From Polynucleobacter wuianus (GTDB lineage Bacteria; Pseudomonadota; Gammaproteobacteria; Burkholderiales; Burkholderiaceae), in NCBI RefSeq assembly GCF_001659725.1, contig NZ_CP015922.1, positions 1,488,001-1,552,000 of the forward strand: a stretch of DNA of 64,000 nt. The letters run 5' to 3'. The notes below the pieces were generated by a model. It made no database searches, was not told the origin of the DNA, and saw only the letters and a list, made by a program, of their open reading frames with translations. Position numbers and translations under genes: made by a program. Below, piece by piece: positions 1 to 9,250 of the stretch. Each line of letters starts with the position of its first letter. The first letter of the stretch is position 1.

Positions 1-72
1 TTGCCCTTGCAAACCTTGCGCTTCAGAAATAGCGCCAAGTTCAATCAAATCATTCAGGGAAGGTGTACTCAT
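1..72 (-). CDS. rimM: Ribosome maturation factor RimM, N-terminal fragment
   Basis: Only the first 24 codons are in the window; the gene runs off the left edge. The visible peptide starts MSTPSLNDLIELGAISEAQG and continues LQGQ. A G-A-I-x-x-A-x-G-L-x-G segment near the N-terminus is typical of the RimM barrel that helps 30S subunit and 16S rRNA 3' domain maturation. It lies just downstream of rpsP on the same strand, the usual rpsP-rimM-trmD-rplS order. The ATG at 70-72 is the only good start. Identification is by short match plus context. Confidence 0.85.
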   Translation of the reverse strand, partial: MSTPSLNDLIELGAISEAQGLQGQ

Positions 73-121
73 TTGTAAGTCACCTTATTTTCCCAAAATA
101 AAACTACCAATCAATTTCATC

Positions 122-156
122 ACTAAATGCTTCACCGAACAGATGAGGCATTTAGT
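122..156 (-). promoter_or_regulatory. Hairpin between rpsP and rimM
   Basis: A perfect 9-bp inverted repeat (ACTAAATGC at 122-130, GCATTTAGT at 148-156) with a 17-nt loop sits in the rpsP-rimM gap. There is no T-run after it on the minus strand, so it is more likely a processing or attenuation hairpin than a full terminator. Its role is inferred. Confidence 0.4.
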
Positions 157-165
157 AACAGAATA

Positions 166-411
166 TTAAGCAGCAGGATTGTTCTTAATTAAACGAACAA
201 CAGTCGGAGATACTTGCGCACCAACGCCAGTCCAATAAGTCAAACGATCTTGAGCGATGCGCATAGCTTGCTCAGATTCAGCTGCTTGTGGATTGAAGTA
301 ACCAATACGCTCGATAAAGTTCGAGTCACGACGGTTGCGTTTATCAGTAGCAACGATGCTGTAAAAAGGGCGCTTCTTAGAACCGCCGCGTGCCAGTCGA
401 ATGACGACCAT
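166..411 (-). CDS. rpsP: 30S ribosomal protein S16
   Basis: This 81-residue protein begins MVVIRLARGGSKKRPFYSIV, the highly conserved S16 N-terminus, followed by the R-R-D-S-N-F-I-E-R-I-G-Y-F-N-P block. S16 binds 16S rRNA and is needed for 30S assembly. Length is normal for the family. It is the first gene of the rpsP-rimM(-trmD-rplS) operon read leftwards. A hairpin lies between it and rimM. The start is certain because the first residues are invariant in the family. Confidence 0.98.
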   Translation of the reverse strand: MVVIRLARGGSKKRPFYSIVATDKRNRRDSNFIERIGYFNPQAAESEQAMRIAQDRLTYWTGVGAQVSPTVVRLIKNNPAA

Positions 412-635
412 ACTTATTCCTTAAAATCTAAAAATGAAAACAGGTTGATTACAACCCAATGAAATTTCTACAAAAATCTTGGGCTCCAGCTCACCAACTA
501 AACGTACGGTAAAGCGGAAAACCTCATATTCTAGACGAAAACCCCTACCTCTTCCACCTATTTAAGCGTCTAAGCCAGTAGAATAGAATTCAGATCAATA
601 AAAAAAATACATATAAATCAATAACTTATAAAAAT

Positions 636-1166
636 ATGTCCAATCAAACACCCCAATTCACCCCCAATACAGGCGCGCTAAATCTCCTTTGGATCACGCT
701 TTCTTGCCTTGGGTTGGGTCTTTTGACTGCATGCGCAAATGTGATTCCACCCTGTGGCGCCAAAATTAGCCCGCCAAGCAGTGAGCTACGCAATACAAAG
801 TGGGAGCTCACCCGTTGGAACTTGCCACCCAATAGCTATGGGGAAGTACGCGCCCGCCAAATCCCCCAAGGTGACGCCAGCAATCCTATTCAAATTAGCT
901 TTGATGCAAATGGTAAGCGTATTAGTGGATCAACTGGGTGCAATCGCTTTACCGCCGAACTGGATGAAGATACTAGAGGCTTTAGTCTGAGCAAAATTAC
1001 CAGCACGAAGATGGCCTGCACTGCACAACGCATGGAATTAGAAAATGATTTTTTATATGAACTCAATGACTACCGCAGCATCGTTCGCAACGGCGATCAA
1101 TTGCTGATGATCGGCACTGATCGTGAGGTCCTTAGTTTTACTCAACGCCCTGTAAGCAATAAATAA
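636..1166 (+). CDS. META-domain (HslJ-like) lipoprotein
   Basis: A 176-residue protein with an N-terminal hydrophobic stretch ending in L-T-A-C (about residues 30-33), a lipobox for signal peptidase II, so the mature protein is probably anchored in the outer membrane. The rest fits the META domain: N-T-K-W-E-L near residue 53, then S-G-S-T-G-C-N-R-F around 97-105 and a T-S-T-K-M-A-C motif around 122. HslJ-type META proteins are linked to heat and novobiocin tolerance; the exact role here is not known. It is divergent from rpsP and lies 22 bp before a membrane-protein gene, probably the same transcript. Confidence 0.8.
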   Translation: MSNQTPQFTPNTGALNLLWITLSCLGLGLLTACANVIPPCGAKISPPSSELRNTKWELTRWNLPPNSYGEVRARQIPQGDASNPIQISFDANGKRISGSTGCNRFTAELDEDTRGFSLSKITSTKMACTAQRMELENDFLYELNDYRSIVRNGDQLLMIGTDREVLSFTQRPVSNK

Positions 1167-1188
1167 AGTAAAGAGTATTAACACCATC

Positions 1189-1635
1189 ATGAAGAAATCC
1201 AAACTACTATTTTGTGCACTCGGATTATTTTTTCCAGGCACAGGTTTAAATTGTTTTTACCTACAGGGAATCAAATCTTTCTGGGCTTGGACTCAGTTGC
1301 TCGCATTGTTTGGAGGCTTTGTTGGTTGGGGTCTACTCAAAGATGCTCACTTTAGCTCTGGCCCTGGTTGGGTACTACTCACCTTTGGCTTTATTGCAAT
1401 AGAGGCAAGCTGGCTCACTACGATTGCCTTTGGTCTGCGACCTGATCAAAAATGGGATGCCCAATTTAATCCCGGCATTGCAACACATGAGCGCAGTCAA
1501 TCAGGTTGGCTAGTGATCCTGACGGTGATTTTCTCACTAGTTCTGGGAGCTGGCGTCATGATGACCTTCTTAGCGATTGCTTTTGAGCAATTCTTTATTT
1601 CACAACTCCAAGAAGCCAGAAAGCTATCGCAGTAA
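1189..1635 (+). CDS. Small TM2-like integral membrane protein
   Basis: A 148-residue protein with about four hydrophobic segments: roughly residues 5-24, 33-50, 62-82 and 108-132. The start resembles the TM2/NINE pattern (a glycine-rich turn, then F-Y-L-Q-G). It ends in a short charged cytoplasmic tail. No catalytic motif is visible and the function is unknown. It follows the META lipoprotein gene closely and converges on the acyl-CoA dehydrogenase gene. The TM2 assignment is by pattern only. Confidence 0.6.
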   Translation: MKKSKLLFCALGLFFPGTGLNCFYLQGIKSFWAWTQLLALFGGFVGWGLLKDAHFSSGPGWVLLTFGFIAIEASWLTTIAFGLRPDQKWDAQFNPGIATHERSQSGWLVILTVIFSLVLGAGVMMTFLAIAFEQFFISQLQEARKLSQ

Positions 1636-1650
1636 TATCGGATAGCTTTC
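1619..1650. terminator. Inverted repeat between convergent genes
   Basis: A 10-bp perfect inverted repeat (GAAAGCTATC at 1619-1628, GATAGCTTTC at 1641-1650) overlaps the end of the membrane-protein gene and faces the convergent acyl-CoA dehydrogenase gene. No clear T-run follows on either strand, so bidirectional termination is only a suggestion. Confidence 0.35.
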
Positions 1651-1682
1651 GCAGGTATTTCTAGGTTGACCTGAGTAAAACC

Positions 1683-3470
1683 TTAGAACTGCTCTACTTC
1701 CAATGCATTGGTAGAGTAACCGCCTTCAACAATTGAAATGGCCAGGGCTTGTGCTTGCGGTAATAAATTTTCTGCAAAGAAGCGAGCTGTTGCAATCTTA
1801 GTGTTGTAGAAAGTAGGATCGGTATCGCGCAAACGTTCTGCTGCCAATAAGCTACGTGCCATTTGCCAGCCGCCTAAGACCAAGCCAGATAAACGCAAAT
1901 AAGCAAAACTACCAGCGTATACCGCTTTGGTTTCAGTCTTTGCATTCGCTAAGATGTAAGCAATCGCTTCCTCAAAGGCAGCGCGTCCAGCCATTAACTG
2001 CTTCAGCACTGCTCTAGCATCGGCACTGCCGCTAGCAGCGAGCTCTTTTTCGGTTTCGGCAATGCTTTGTGAGAGTACTTTTGCAGTAGCGCCGCCGTCA
2101 CGCACGGTTTTTCTACCAACCAAGTCATTTGCCTGAATTGCAGTTGTACCTTCATAGATCGTCAGAATGCGAGCATCACGATAGTGTTGTGCTGCGCCAG
2201 TCTCTTCAATAAAGCCCATACCACCATGTACTTGCACGCCTAAGCTAGCAACTTCAATCGACATCTCTGTGGAGAAGCCCTTCACAATCGGCACTAAAAA
2301 TTCATAAACAGATTGATTTGCTTTGCGTATCGCCTCGTCCGGTGCGGCATGTTGTGCATCGTAAGCAGCAGCAGCGTAGTAGGCCAATGCCCGAGATGCT
2401 TCTACATAAGCGCGCATGGTCATTAACATCCGTTTCACATCCGGCTGATGAATAATCGCTACAGGACCAGCAGAACCTGCAAGGTCACGACTTTGCACGC
2501 GATCTTTAGCATACTGCACTGCCTTTTGATAAGCGCGCTCTGCTACAGCAATGCCTTGCATACCCACTGCAAAACGCGCAGCATTCATCATCACAAACAT
2601 GTATTCCAGGCCGCGATTTTCTTCGCCGACTAAATAACCAATCGCACCACCGTGATCGCCAAACTGCAGAACTGCGGTTGGACTCGCCTTAATTCCTAGC
2701 TTATGCTCAATCGATACGCAATGCACATCATTACGCTCACCCAATGAGCCATCCGCATTGACTAAGAACTTAGGCACTACAAATAAGGAAATGCCTTTAA
2801 CACCCTCTGGTGCATCAGGCGTTCTGGCCAACACCAGGTGAACAATATTCTTGGCCATATCGTGTTCACCATAGGTGATATAGATCTTAGTGCCAAATAT
2901 TTTGTAAGTGCCATCACTCTCAGGCACAGCCTTAGATCGCACCATAGATAAATCAGAACCTGCTTGCGGTTCAGTGAGGCACATGGAGCCAGTCCACTCA
3001 CCAGAAATCATGCTCGGTACAAATTGCTCTTGTAACTCTGGGCTTGCTGCGGTTAGCAGCGCTTCAATCGCGCCATCAGTCAGCATCGGACACAAAGCAA
3101 ATGACAGGCTGGCCGAGTGAACCATTTCAAAACAGGCGGTAGCAATTAATTTTGGTAAGCCTTGACCACCAAACTCTGCCGGATGAATTACACCCTGCCA
3201 ACCAGCAGCAGCAAATTGTTCAAATGCCTCTTTAAACCCAGGGGTTGTAGTAACAACGCCGTCTTTTAATGAGCTTGGATTTTGATCACCTGGCCAGTTA
3301 AGAGGAGCCACAACATCTTGATTGAACTTTGCTGACTCTTCCAGGATTGCTGGAGCCAAATCAACATCAGCACCAGCATCTGCATAAGATGGATAGGCCA
3401 CCACATCAGATAGTCCCGCTAATTCATTCATCACAAACAACATGTCTTTAACGGGGGCTACGTATGGCAT
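1683..3470 (-). CDS. Acyl-CoA dehydrogenase (long form with C-terminal AcdC domain)
   Basis: A 595-residue flavoenzyme predicted to oxidise acyl-CoA to the trans-2-enoyl form and pass electrons to ETF. Visible motifs are C-L-T-E-P-Q-A-G-S-D (FAD/substrate binding, about residues 163-172), the helical segment with A-A-R-F-A-V-G-M-Q-G, and V-H-G-G-M-G-F-I-E-E followed by I-Y-E-G-T-T-A-I-Q, where the Glu is the expected catalytic base. The extra C-terminal domain and N-terminal M-P-Y-x-A-P-V-x-D-M match the FadE/DmdC-type long dehydrogenases rather than the 380-residue short class. It sits just downstream of etfB-etfA on the same strand, its natural electron acceptor. Substrate chain length cannot be read from sequence; a methylmercaptopropionyl-CoA (DmdC) role is an alternative. 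Confidence 0.9.
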   Translation of the reverse strand: MPYVAPVKDMLFVMNELAGLSDVVAYPSYADAGADVDLAPAILEESAKFNQDVVAPLNWPGDQNPSSLKDGVVTTTPGFKEAFEQFAAAGWQGVIHPAEFGGQGLPKLIATACFEMVHSASLSFALCPMLTDGAIEALLTAASPELQEQFVPSMISGEWTGSMCLTEPQAGSDLSMVRSKAVPESDGTYKIFGTKIYITYGEHDMAKNIVHLVLARTPDAPEGVKGISLFVVPKFLVNADGSLGERNDVHCVSIEHKLGIKASPTAVLQFGDHGGAIGYLVGEENRGLEYMFVMMNAARFAVGMQGIAVAERAYQKAVQYAKDRVQSRDLAGSAGPVAIIHQPDVKRMLMTMRAYVEASRALAYYAAAAYDAQHAAPDEAIRKANQSVYEFLVPIVKGFSTEMSIEVASLGVQVHGGMGFIEETGAAQHYRDARILTIYEGTTAIQANDLVGRKTVRDGGATAKVLSQSIAETEKELAASGSADARAVLKQLMAGRAAFEEAIAYILANAKTETKAVYAGSFAYLRLSGLVLGGWQMARSLLAAERLRDTDPTFYNTKIATARFFAENLLPQAQALAISIVEGGYSTNALEVEQF

Positions 3471-3510
3471 TACAACTCCTATGAATTCAAATTAAATGGG
3501 CTATTGAAAA

Positions 3511-4446
3511 TTACGAGAGTGCTTTTGTTAATTCTGGTACTGCTGTAAATAAATCAGCAACTAAGCCGTAATCAGCTACACCAAAGATCGGGGCTTCTGG
3601 ATCTTTGTTAATGGCAACGATCACTTTGGAATCTTTCATGCCGGCTAAATGTTGAATCGCACCAGAGATACCAACAGCTACATACAACTGTGGAGCTACG
3701 ATCTTGCCAGTCTGACCAACTTGATAGTCATTTGGAACATAACCAGCATCGACTGCAGCGCGCGAAGCACCTAAAGCAGCACCAAGTTTGTCAGCCAGCG
3801 GAACAACTAGTTCTTGATATTTTTCACCTGAACCCAAACCGCGACCACCAGAAACAATGATCTTGGCAGCAGTAAGTTCTGGGCGATCGGACTTAGTCAG
3901 TTCACGACCAACGAAAGAAGACTTACCTAGGCTATCGGCGACAGCCACTTTCTCAACCGCAGCAGAACCACCAGTGGCAGCTACTGGATCAAATCCAGTC
4001 GTACGTACTGTGACGACCTTTACAGGATCGCCAGACTGAACAGTAGCGATTGCATTACCTGCATAGATTGGACGCTCAAACGTATCAGCGCTAACTACTT
4101 TAGTAATATCAGAGAGCTGAGCAACATCAAGCTTGGCGGCAACGCGTGGCAAGACATTCTTACCAGATGCTGTTGCAGGAGCAAGAATATGGCTATAGCC
4201 ACTAGCCAGAGAAAGAATCTGCGCCGCTAAAGGCTCCGCTAGTTGATCGGCAAGATTTGCTGCATCAATCTGAATGACTTTGCGCACACCAGCAATTTGA
4301 GCTGCTGCAGCTGTTGCGGCATCAGCTCCACTACCAGCGACCAGCACATCCACCTCGGCAGAGCATTTCAAAGCCGCAGCAACTGCATTTAAAGTGGCCG
4401 CTTTTAAGGATTGATTGTCGTGTTCAGCAATTACAAGAGCAGCCAT
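3511..4446 (-). CDS. etfA: Electron transfer flavoprotein alpha subunit
   Basis: This 311-residue protein carries FAD and takes electrons from acyl-CoA dehydrogenases to ETF-ubiquinone oxidoreductase. The C-terminal FAD domain is clear: S-G-G-R-G-L-G-S near residue 199, then V-G-Q-T-G-K-I-V-A-P-Q-L-Y-V-A-V-G-I-S-G-A-I-Q-H and A-I-N-K-D-P-E-A-P-I-F-G-V-A-D-Y-G. It is normal in length. It starts immediately after the etfB stop codon, so the two are translationally coupled, and the acyl-CoA dehydrogenase gene follows. Confidence 0.96.
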   Translation of the reverse strand: MAALVIAEHDNQSLKAATLNAVAAALKCSAEVDVLVAGSGADAATAAAAQIAGVRKVIQIDAANLADQLAEPLAAQILSLASGYSHILAPATASGKNVLPRVAAKLDVAQLSDITKVVSADTFERPIYAGNAIATVQSGDPVKVVTVRTTGFDPVAATGGSAAVEKVAVADSLGKSSFVGRELTKSDRPELTAAKIIVSGGRGLGSGEKYQELVVPLADKLGAALGASRAAVDAGYVPNDYQVGQTGKIVAPQLYVAVGISGAIQHLAGMKDSKVIVAINKDPEAPIFGVADYGLVADLFTAVPELTKALS

Positions 4447-5196
4447 TTAAATCACCTTCGCTTCATTTTTGAGTTTTTCAACAAGAGCGGCAACATCAGC
4501 AACCATCACACCAGCGCTACGCTTGGGTGGCTCTTCTACTTTTAGGGTTTTCAGACGTGGAGTAATATCAACACCCAAATCTTCAGGCTTAACGACATCA
4601 ATAGTCTTTTTCTTAGCCTTCATGATGTTCGGTAAAGTCACATAACGTGGCTCATTAAGACGCAAGTCAGTGGTAATGACTGCTGGCAATGAGAGCGCAA
4701 TCGTTTCCAGGCCGCCATCGACTTCACGAGTCACAGTAGCTTTGCCATCAGCGACTACTACCTTAGAAGCAAAAGTCGCTTGAGGAATATCCATCAAGCT
4801 GGCTAACATCTGACCAGTTTGATTGCTATCGTCATCAATCGCTTGTTTACCGAGGATGATGATTTGTGCTTGTTCTTTTTCAGACAGGGCCTTCAGAATT
4901 TTAGCGACTGCAAGCGGTTGCAATTCAGCATCAGTCTCAACAAGGACGGCACGGTCAGCGCCAATCGCTAGGGCTGTGCGTAAAGTTTCTTGGCATTGAG
5001 TCACGCCCGCAGTAACGACGACCACTTCAGTGGCAACACCAGCTTCTTTGAGTCGTACCGCTTCCTCAACTGCAATCTCATCAAATGGATTCATACTCAT
5101 TTTGACGTTAGCAATATCAACGCCAGAGTTATCTGACTTCACACGAACTTTGACGTTGTAATCAACAACGCGCTTCACAGCAACTAAGATCTTCAT
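4447..5196 (-). CDS. etfB: Electron transfer flavoprotein beta subunit
   Basis: A 249-residue ETF beta subunit that holds AMP and forms a heterodimer with EtfA. It begins MKILVAVKRVVDYNVKVRVK, the family signature, and has N-P-F-D-E-I-A-V-E-E-A-V-R-L-K-E and the G-A-D-R-A motif. The recognition-loop region lies around residues 184-205 and includes L-N-E-P-R-Y-V-T-L-P-N-I-M-K-A-K-K-K. It is the first gene of an etfB-etfA-acyl-CoA dehydrogenase set, which suggests one beta-oxidation transcript. Confidence 0.96.
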   Translation of the reverse strand: MKILVAVKRVVDYNVKVRVKSDNSGVDIANVKMSMNPFDEIAVEEAVRLKEAGVATEVVVVTAGVTQCQETLRTALAIGADRAVLVETDAELQPLAVAKILKALSEKEQAQIIILGKQAIDDDSNQTGQMLASLMDIPQATFASKVVVADGKATVTREVDGGLETIALSLPAVITTDLRLNEPRYVTLPNIMKAKKKTIDVVKPEDLGVDITPRLKTLKVEEPPKRSAGVMVADVAALVEKLKNEAKVI

Positions 5197-5282
5197 CTGA
5201 CTTTCACAATCCTCAAATTCTTCAAAAGCAATATTTATCTAAAAAAACGAGTAACCCCTATTTTACCGCCCCCACTACTGAA

Positions 5283-6935
5283 CTAGACGTCAATAGCAGT
5301 GGCCGATCCTGCCTGCTTGCGCAGTTCAAACTTCTGAATTTTGCCGGTCGATGTCTTGGGTAATTCACAGAACACAATCGCCCTGGGCACCTTGAAGCCC
5401 GCCAAATGTTGCTTGCAGTGAGCGATGATGTCAGCAGGCGTTACCTCCATTCCAGACTTAATCTCCAAGAATGCACAAGGAGTCTCTCCCCACTTCGGAT
5501 CTGGCTTAGCAACCACTGCAGCAGCAATTACTGCTGGGTGACGATAGAGAACATCCTCAACCTCAACAGAAGAAATATTTTCTCCACCAGAAATAATGAT
5601 GTCTTTGCTGCGATCCTTCATCTTCACGTAGCCATCAGGATTCATGACGGCCAAGTCGCCAGAATGGAACCAGCCGCCCTCAAAAGCTTCTTTGGTAGCT
5701 TTCTCATTCTTAAGGTATCCCTTCATCGCAATATTGCCCTTGAACATAATCTCGCCCATGGTTTCTCCATCAGCAGGAACAGGCCTCATTGTTTCCGGAT
5801 CCAAAACAGCAATTGCTTGTTGCATGTGATAACGCACGCCTTGACGTGCATTCAAGCGAGCGCGCTCACTGATATCTACATCATCCCATTCATCTTGTTT
5901 TACGCAGACAGCAGCAGGGCCATAGACTTCAGTTAAGCCATAAACATGGGTTAAATCAAAGCCCAACTTCTCCATGCCTTCAATAATCGAAGCGGGTGGC
6001 GCCGCACCAGCAATTAAGCCCTTGACGCCTGCTGGGACACCCGCCTTGAGCTCATCAGGAGCATTCACTAAAAGGTTATGCACAATCGGTGCTGCACAGT
6101 AGTGAGTCACACCATGCTCTTTAATAGCAGCAAAAATATGTTGGGCATCTACGCGACGTAAGCAGACATTAACGCCGGCACGGGCGGCAATAGTCCACGG
6201 GAAACACCAGCCATTGCAATGGAACATTGGCAAGGTCCACAAATACACTGGATGTTTATTAATGTCCCAATCAAGCACGTTAGAGACGGCGTTAATGGCG
6301 GCGCCACGATGGTGATACACCACACCCTTAGGGTTACCGGTAGTTCCCGATGTGTAGTTTAAGCAAATGGCTTGCCATTCATCGACTGGGACTTGCCATG
6401 CAAACTTTGGATCGCCCTCTGCAAGTAATTGCTCATAAGTGAGTTTTCCTAACTTCTCACCAGGGATGTCATATTCATTTTCTTCAACATCGATGACCAA
6501 GAATTCACGGCCAGTTTCTTTCTTAGCGATTTCAAGAGCCTTCTTCATGACCCCTGAAAACTCAGGATCCACAATTACAACCTTTGCTTCACCATGACCC
6601 AACATGAAAGCAATCGACTCTGGATCTAAACGGGTATTCAAAGCATTCAAGACTGCACCCGCCATTGGAATGCCAAAATGCGCCTCAACCATTGGAGGTG
6701 TATTTGGCAGCATCACCGCAACGGTATCACCCAGACCAATGCCGTGCTTTTGCAAAGCACTTGCCAAGCGGCGACAACGCTCATACGTCTGCGACCAAGT
6801 TTGACGTAACTTGCCATGAACGACTGCAATCTTATTTGGGTAGATCTCTGCGGAGCGCTCTAAAAATAGGAGCGGAGTAATTGGGGTGTAGTTAGCGGGA
6901 TTGCGATCTAAACCTTGTTCATAAATATTTGCCAT
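5283..6935 (-). CDS. Acyl-CoA synthetase (AMP-forming ligase)
   Basis: A 550-residue member of the ANL adenylating superfamily that should activate a carboxylic acid to its CoA thioester with ATP. It shows the P-loop Y-T-S-G-T-T-G-N-P-K-G (around residue 195), the Y-G-L-T-E-V-Y-G motif, the H-S-G-D-L hinge region, I-I-S-G-G-E-N-I-S-S-V-E and the C-terminal catalytic Lys in P-K-T-S-T-G-K-I-Q-K. The overall style resembles FadD13 or DmdB-type ligases. It is 86 bp upstream of etfB on the same strand, so it probably feeds the dehydrogenase. Substrate is not determinable here. Confidence 0.9.
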   Translation of the reverse strand: MANIYEQGLDRNPANYTPITPLLFLERSAEIYPNKIAVVHGKLRQTWSQTYERCRRLASALQKHGIGLGDTVAVMLPNTPPMVEAHFGIPMAGAVLNALNTRLDPESIAFMLGHGEAKVVIVDPEFSGVMKKALEIAKKETGREFLVIDVEENEYDIPGEKLGKLTYEQLLAEGDPKFAWQVPVDEWQAICLNYTSGTTGNPKGVVYHHRGAAINAVSNVLDWDINKHPVYLWTLPMFHCNGWCFPWTIAARAGVNVCLRRVDAQHIFAAIKEHGVTHYCAAPIVHNLLVNAPDELKAGVPAGVKGLIAGAAPPASIIEGMEKLGFDLTHVYGLTEVYGPAAVCVKQDEWDDVDISERARLNARQGVRYHMQQAIAVLDPETMRPVPADGETMGEIMFKGNIAMKGYLKNEKATKEAFEGGWFHSGDLAVMNPDGYVKMKDRSKDIIISGGENISSVEVEDVLYRHPAVIAAAVVAKPDPKWGETPCAFLEIKSGMEVTPADIIAHCKQHLAGFKVPRAIVFCELPKTSTGKIQKFELRKQAGSATAIDV

Positions 6936-6978
6936 CTTGTTCTTTCAATAACAGTATTGCTTTTAATTGTTTGATTCT

Positions 6979-7899
6979 TTAAATATCCGCCAATGCTTTC
7001 ACGTGAGCAACAACACTGCGGCCCAAAGCAGATAAGTTGTAGCCGCCTTCTAAGCAACTCACAATGCGATTGTTTGCATACTGATGTGCAATCTCCTTCA
7101 AGCGCTTAGTAATCCAGACATAGTCATCCTCAACTAAACCCATTTGACCCAAATCATCCTCACGATGTGCGTCAAAGCCAGCTGAAATAATGATTAACTG
7201 AGGCTCAAAGTTTCGAAGTACTGGCAACCACTTTTCCTCAACAATAGAGCGCACAACATCACCACGAGTGGCCGCAGGCAAAGGCACATTCACCATATTG
7301 TTGGCATGATCAAGGCCGCTATAGGGATAAAACGGATGCTGAAAGAAGCTGCACATTAAAACACTGGGATCATTAAAAAATGCTGCCTCAGTTCCATTGC
7401 CATGGTGCACATCAAAATCAATAATGGCGACTCGCTCGATGCCATAGGTTTCCATGGCATAACGTGCGGCAATCGCCACGTTATCAAACAAACAAAAACC
7501 CATTGAACGGGTTGGCTCAGCGTGATGGCCTGGAGGCCTTACAGCGCAAAAGACATTTTCAACCTCACCCTTCATGACAGCATCAACACCAGCAATCGCA
7601 GCACCAGCAGCACGCAATGATGCTTGCCATGTATGGGGATTCATAATCGTGTCACCGTCGAGCATGGCATATCCACTTTGTGGAGCCTGCTCTTTGACAA
7701 AAGCAATGTGATCAGGGCTATGTACTAACTCTAGTTGATCTTCGCTAGCTAAAGGAGCATCTAAGTGATGTAAAAAGCGATCCACCCCGCTACGAATCAT
7801 TTGATCATTAATCGCTTGAATGCGTTCAGGGCACTCTGGGTGATGACTACCCATCTCATGTTTCAGAAAGTCTGGGTGAGTTATGTATCCTGTTGTCAT
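6979..7899 (-). CDS. Histone-deacetylase-family zinc hydrolase
   Basis: A 306-residue protein of the class II HDAC/acetylpolyamine amidohydrolase/AcuC superfamily. The catalytic His pair is in P-P-G-H-H-A-E-P (about residues 121-128). Zinc ligands are in I-D-F-D-V-H-H-G-N-G-T (about 159-169) and S-A-G-F-D-A-H (about 240-246). Length is normal. Bacterial members deacetylate small molecules or proteins; the substrate here is unknown. It lies downstream of no obvious partner and is divergent from mltB. Confidence 0.88.
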   Translation of the reverse strand: MTTGYITHPDFLKHEMGSHHPECPERIQAINDQMIRSGVDRFLHHLDAPLASEDQLELVHSPDHIAFVKEQAPQSGYAMLDGDTIMNPHTWQASLRAAGAAIAGVDAVMKGEVENVFCAVRPPGHHAEPTRSMGFCLFDNVAIAARYAMETYGIERVAIIDFDVHHGNGTEAAFFNDPSVLMCSFFQHPFYPYSGLDHANNMVNVPLPAATRGDVVRSIVEEKWLPVLRNFEPQLIIISAGFDAHREDDLGQMGLVEDDYVWITKRLKEIAHQYANNRIVSCLEGGYNLSALGRSVVAHVKALADI

Positions 7900-7982
7900 T
7901 AGCTGAAATCCTCAATAGCAAAACTGTATTTTTTATAATCTAATTAATTGTGCTTAATTCTCAAAAAACCTTATCCTGGCGC

Positions 7983-9245
7983 ATGAGCTCTCGTGCCTCC
8001 TGCCTGCTACTAGCGCTTCTACTTGGCGCCTGTTCCAGCACCCCAATTCAACAAAGTAATACCGCCCAACCCATCGTAAACCAAGCCGATGATGCGGCTA
8101 CTGAAGCGCGCTATAGCCAAAATCTGAGTGCTTTACTAAACCAGGTCTCGCAAGCCCAAGAAATCCCGCTTCAGACCTTGGAAAACGGCTTCCTTGATGC
8201 TAAAACGATTCCATCTATTCGCAAATTGGTATTACCCCCATCGGGCACTTTTAAGAAAAACTGGCTGGCTTACCGTAAGCGCTTTATAGAGCCTGTACGC
8301 CTGAAGGCTGGAAAGGCCTTTTGGGAGGAAAACCAAGCCTTTTTGACCCAGGTTGAGCAGAATTCTGGTGTGCCAGCAGGGATTATTGTGGCCATTATTG
8401 GAATTGAAACCATTTATGGACGGCAAACAGGTAATTTTCGGGTCAAAGACGTTTTATCTACCTTAGCTTTTAGCTATCCAGACACACCTAATAAGCCTGC
8501 ACGGGAACAGTTATTTAAGGATCAACTCCAAGAACTCATCTTGATGTGCTGGACAGAGGCTGGGGGCAAACTACCAGCAAAGAACAATACTCAAGGCCTT
8601 AACCCCACGCGCTTTAACACTTGCCTCAATCAAAATAGTTCATATGCAGGTGCAATTGGCTTGCCCCAATTTATGCCAAGCAGCATTCGTAACTTTGCGG
8701 TCGACGGTGATGGGGATGGTCGCATCGACCTCAAACAAAGTCCCAAAGATGCAATCGCTAGCGTAGCGAACTTTATGAAGAATCACGGTTGGCAAGCAGG
8801 CATGCCCATCTCCTTCCCCGTACAAGAAAATGCCATACCAATAGCAAAGCAATTGGCAGATGGTGAACCTCAGCTCAAATACAGCGTCGCTGAGCTGATT
8901 GAAAAAGGGATCCTATCGCCTTCTCAAGGCGATCTGCAACGTGGTGGCGTAGAACCCCAGAGTAAGGCATTGATTGTGGATCTACCCTATCCCGATAAAG
9001 ATGGAACTGATCAAGCGCAGTACTTTGTTGGTTTAAATAATTTTCTAACCATTGTGCAATACAACCGCAGTTACTTCTATGCGCAAAGTGTTGCAGAGTT
9101 TGCAGAAGCTCTAGGCTACAAGAATCAAAGCGTGGTTCCAGTTGAAGCCACAATGAAAGCCGAGGATCAAAAAGGTGCTACAGAAAAATCTAAGAATAAG
9201 AGCACTAAGAAATCTACTGCCAAGAAAAAGTCTAAGACTAGCTAA
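7983..9245 (+). CDS. mltB: Lytic murein transglycosylase B
   Basis: An SLT_2/MltB-type enzyme that cleaves the peptidoglycan glycan strand to 1,6-anhydromuropeptides. The catalytic Glu is in the I-V-A-I-I-G-I-E-T-I-Y-G-R segment. Further family marks are G-A-I-G-L-P-Q-F-M-P-S-S and D-G-D-G-D-G-R-I-D-L. The frame is open from a GTG at 7950, but the ATG at 7983 gives a clean signal peptide ending in L-L-G-A-C, a lipobox, so I prefer it (420 residues). The C-terminus is an unusual Lys/Ser/Thr-rich tail of about 30 residues. Neither start has a strong ribosome binding site. Confidence 0.9.
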   Translation: MSSRASCLLLALLLGACSSTPIQQSNTAQPIVNQADDAATEARYSQNLSALLNQVSQAQEIPLQTLENGFLDAKTIPSIRKLVLPPSGTFKKNWLAYRKRFIEPVRLKAGKAFWEENQAFLTQVEQNSGVPAGIIVAIIGIETIYGRQTGNFRVKDVLSTLAFSYPDTPNKPAREQLFKDQLQELILMCWTEAGGKLPAKNNTQGLNPTRFNTCLNQNSSYAGAIGLPQFMPSSIRNFAVDGDGDGRIDLKQSPKDAIASVANFMKNHGWQAGMPISFPVQENAIPIAKQLADGEPQLKYSVAELIEKGILSPSQGDLQRGGVEPQSKALIVDLPYPDKDGTDQAQYFVGLNNFLTIVQYNRSYFYAQSVAEFAEALGYKNQSVVPVEATMKAEDQKGATEKSKNKSTKKSTAKKKSKTS

Positions 9246-9250
9246 GCTGA

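Noticed and set aside
5406..5936. 176-residue plus-strand ORF
   Set aside because: It lies entirely antisense to the acyl-CoA ligase gene and shows no protein-like motifs or ribosome binding site.
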